Part shown: one piece after another, positions 5,749 through 6,113 of the stretch
Position numbering within the stretch: position 1 is the stretch's first letter
How the letters are laid out: the number at the start of each line of letters is the position of its first letter
Assembly (NCBI GenBank): GCA_030706665.1
Contig: JAUZOB010000206.1
Location: 1-6,113, forward strand
Length of the DNA stretch: 6,113 nucleotides
From: Bacteroidota bacterium
GTDB taxonomy: Bacteria > Bacteroidota > Bacteroidia > Bacteroidales > Prolixibacteraceae
Reading direction: 5' to 3'
Program-made: the position numbers and the translations under genes
Notes under the pieces: model-generated
Seen by the model: the letters and a program-made list of their open reading frames with translations, nothing else
The model's database searches: none
What the model was told of the DNA's origin: nothing

Positions 5749-6113
5749 ATGAAAATAGGCGGATTTTTGAAACATACTCTTACGGATTATCCCGGGAAAA
5801 TTGCATCCATTGTTTTTACCAAAGGATGCAATTTTCGTTGTCCGTATTGTCATAATCCGCAATTGATTGAGAATTCTGACGATGAACTCTCACCGGAGAT
5901 AGTACTGCAATATATTTGTAAGAACAAGGATTTGTTGGATGGTGTGGTGATAACCGGAGGGGAACCAACCCTGCATCGCGGACTGAAAACATTCATCTTA
6001 AAAGTCAGAGAAATAGGCTTGTCTGTAAAGCTGGACACCAATGGAACTCATCCGGAAGTATTGAAAGACCTGATGCGGGATCATTTGATTGATTACATTG
6101 CAATGGACATTAA
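5749..6113 (+). CDS. nrdG: Anaerobic ribonucleotide reductase activating protein, radical SAM (partial, 3' end missing)
   Basis: First 121 residues of the activase; the gene continues past the right edge. The N-terminus MKIGGFLKHTLTDYPGKIAS is characteristic of the NrdG2-type activating proteins (TIGR02495). The radical-SAM cluster motif is CNFRCPYC, with Cys27, Cys31 and Cys34 binding a 4Fe-4S cluster, followed by HNP. GGEP at residues 70-73 contacts the S-adenosylmethionine amino group, and LDTNGTHP (about 98-105) is the next conserved strand. The enzyme cleaves S-adenosylmethionine reductively to abstract hydrogen from the glycyl-radical glycine of its partner, here Gly683 of the NrdD two genes upstream. 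The ATG at 5749 is chosen from family similarity; an ATG at 5735 is out of frame and stops after five codons. The 136-nt gap before it has no obvious terminator, so read-through from nrdD is likely. Confidence 0.93.
   Translation, partial: MKIGGFLKHTLTDYPGKIASIVFTKGCNFRCPYCHNPQLIENSDDELSPEIVLQYICKNKDLLDGVVITGGEPTLHRGLKTFILKVREIGLSVKLDTNGTHPEVLKDLMRDHLIDYIAMDI

Overview
The window looks like chromosome from an anaerobic or facultatively anaerobic member of the Bacteroidota. The evidence is a low-GC, AT-rich background, start codons mostly preceded by A/T-rich sequence instead of Shine-Dalgarno motifs, and matches to the Bacteroidota -7 box TAnnTTTG upstream of genes. The products also fit: an oxygen-sensitive class III ribonucleotide reductase, and a cysteine-rich small protein of the type common in this phylum. 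The genus cannot be fixed from the sequence.

Layout. Positions 125-841 (+) encode a complete pirin-family (YhhW-like) bicupin protein. Facing it on the minus strand, 1631-1014, is a complete cyclase-family (kynurenine formamidase-like) hydrolase. A strong stem-loop lies between their converging 3' ends. An AT-rich gene-free stretch (1632-2135) separates the hydrolase from a 106-residue protein of unknown function (2136-2456), which is followed by two consecutive intrinsic terminators.

The right half is a deoxynucleotide-synthesis unit. It contains a full cobalamin riboswitch (2927-3124) with P1, P5 and an L5-L13 kissing pair readable by eye, a weak terminator-like hairpin, nrdD (anaerobic ribonucleoside-triphosphate reductase, 719 aa), a 64-aa cysteine-rich CWC-like protein, and the start of nrdG, the radical-SAM activase, which runs off the right edge.

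How the parts work together. NrdG would use S-adenosylmethionine to install the glycyl radical on NrdD, which then reduces ribonucleotides without oxygen and without B12. A B12 sensor in front of a B12-independent reductase suggests that cells switch this operon off when cobalamin is plentiful, presumably because a B12-dependent class II reductase is encoded elsewhere. The cysteine-rich protein between reductase and activase may be an accessory metal or redox factor; this is inferred from position only. No mobile elements, CRISPR arrays, tRNAs or rRNAs were seen.
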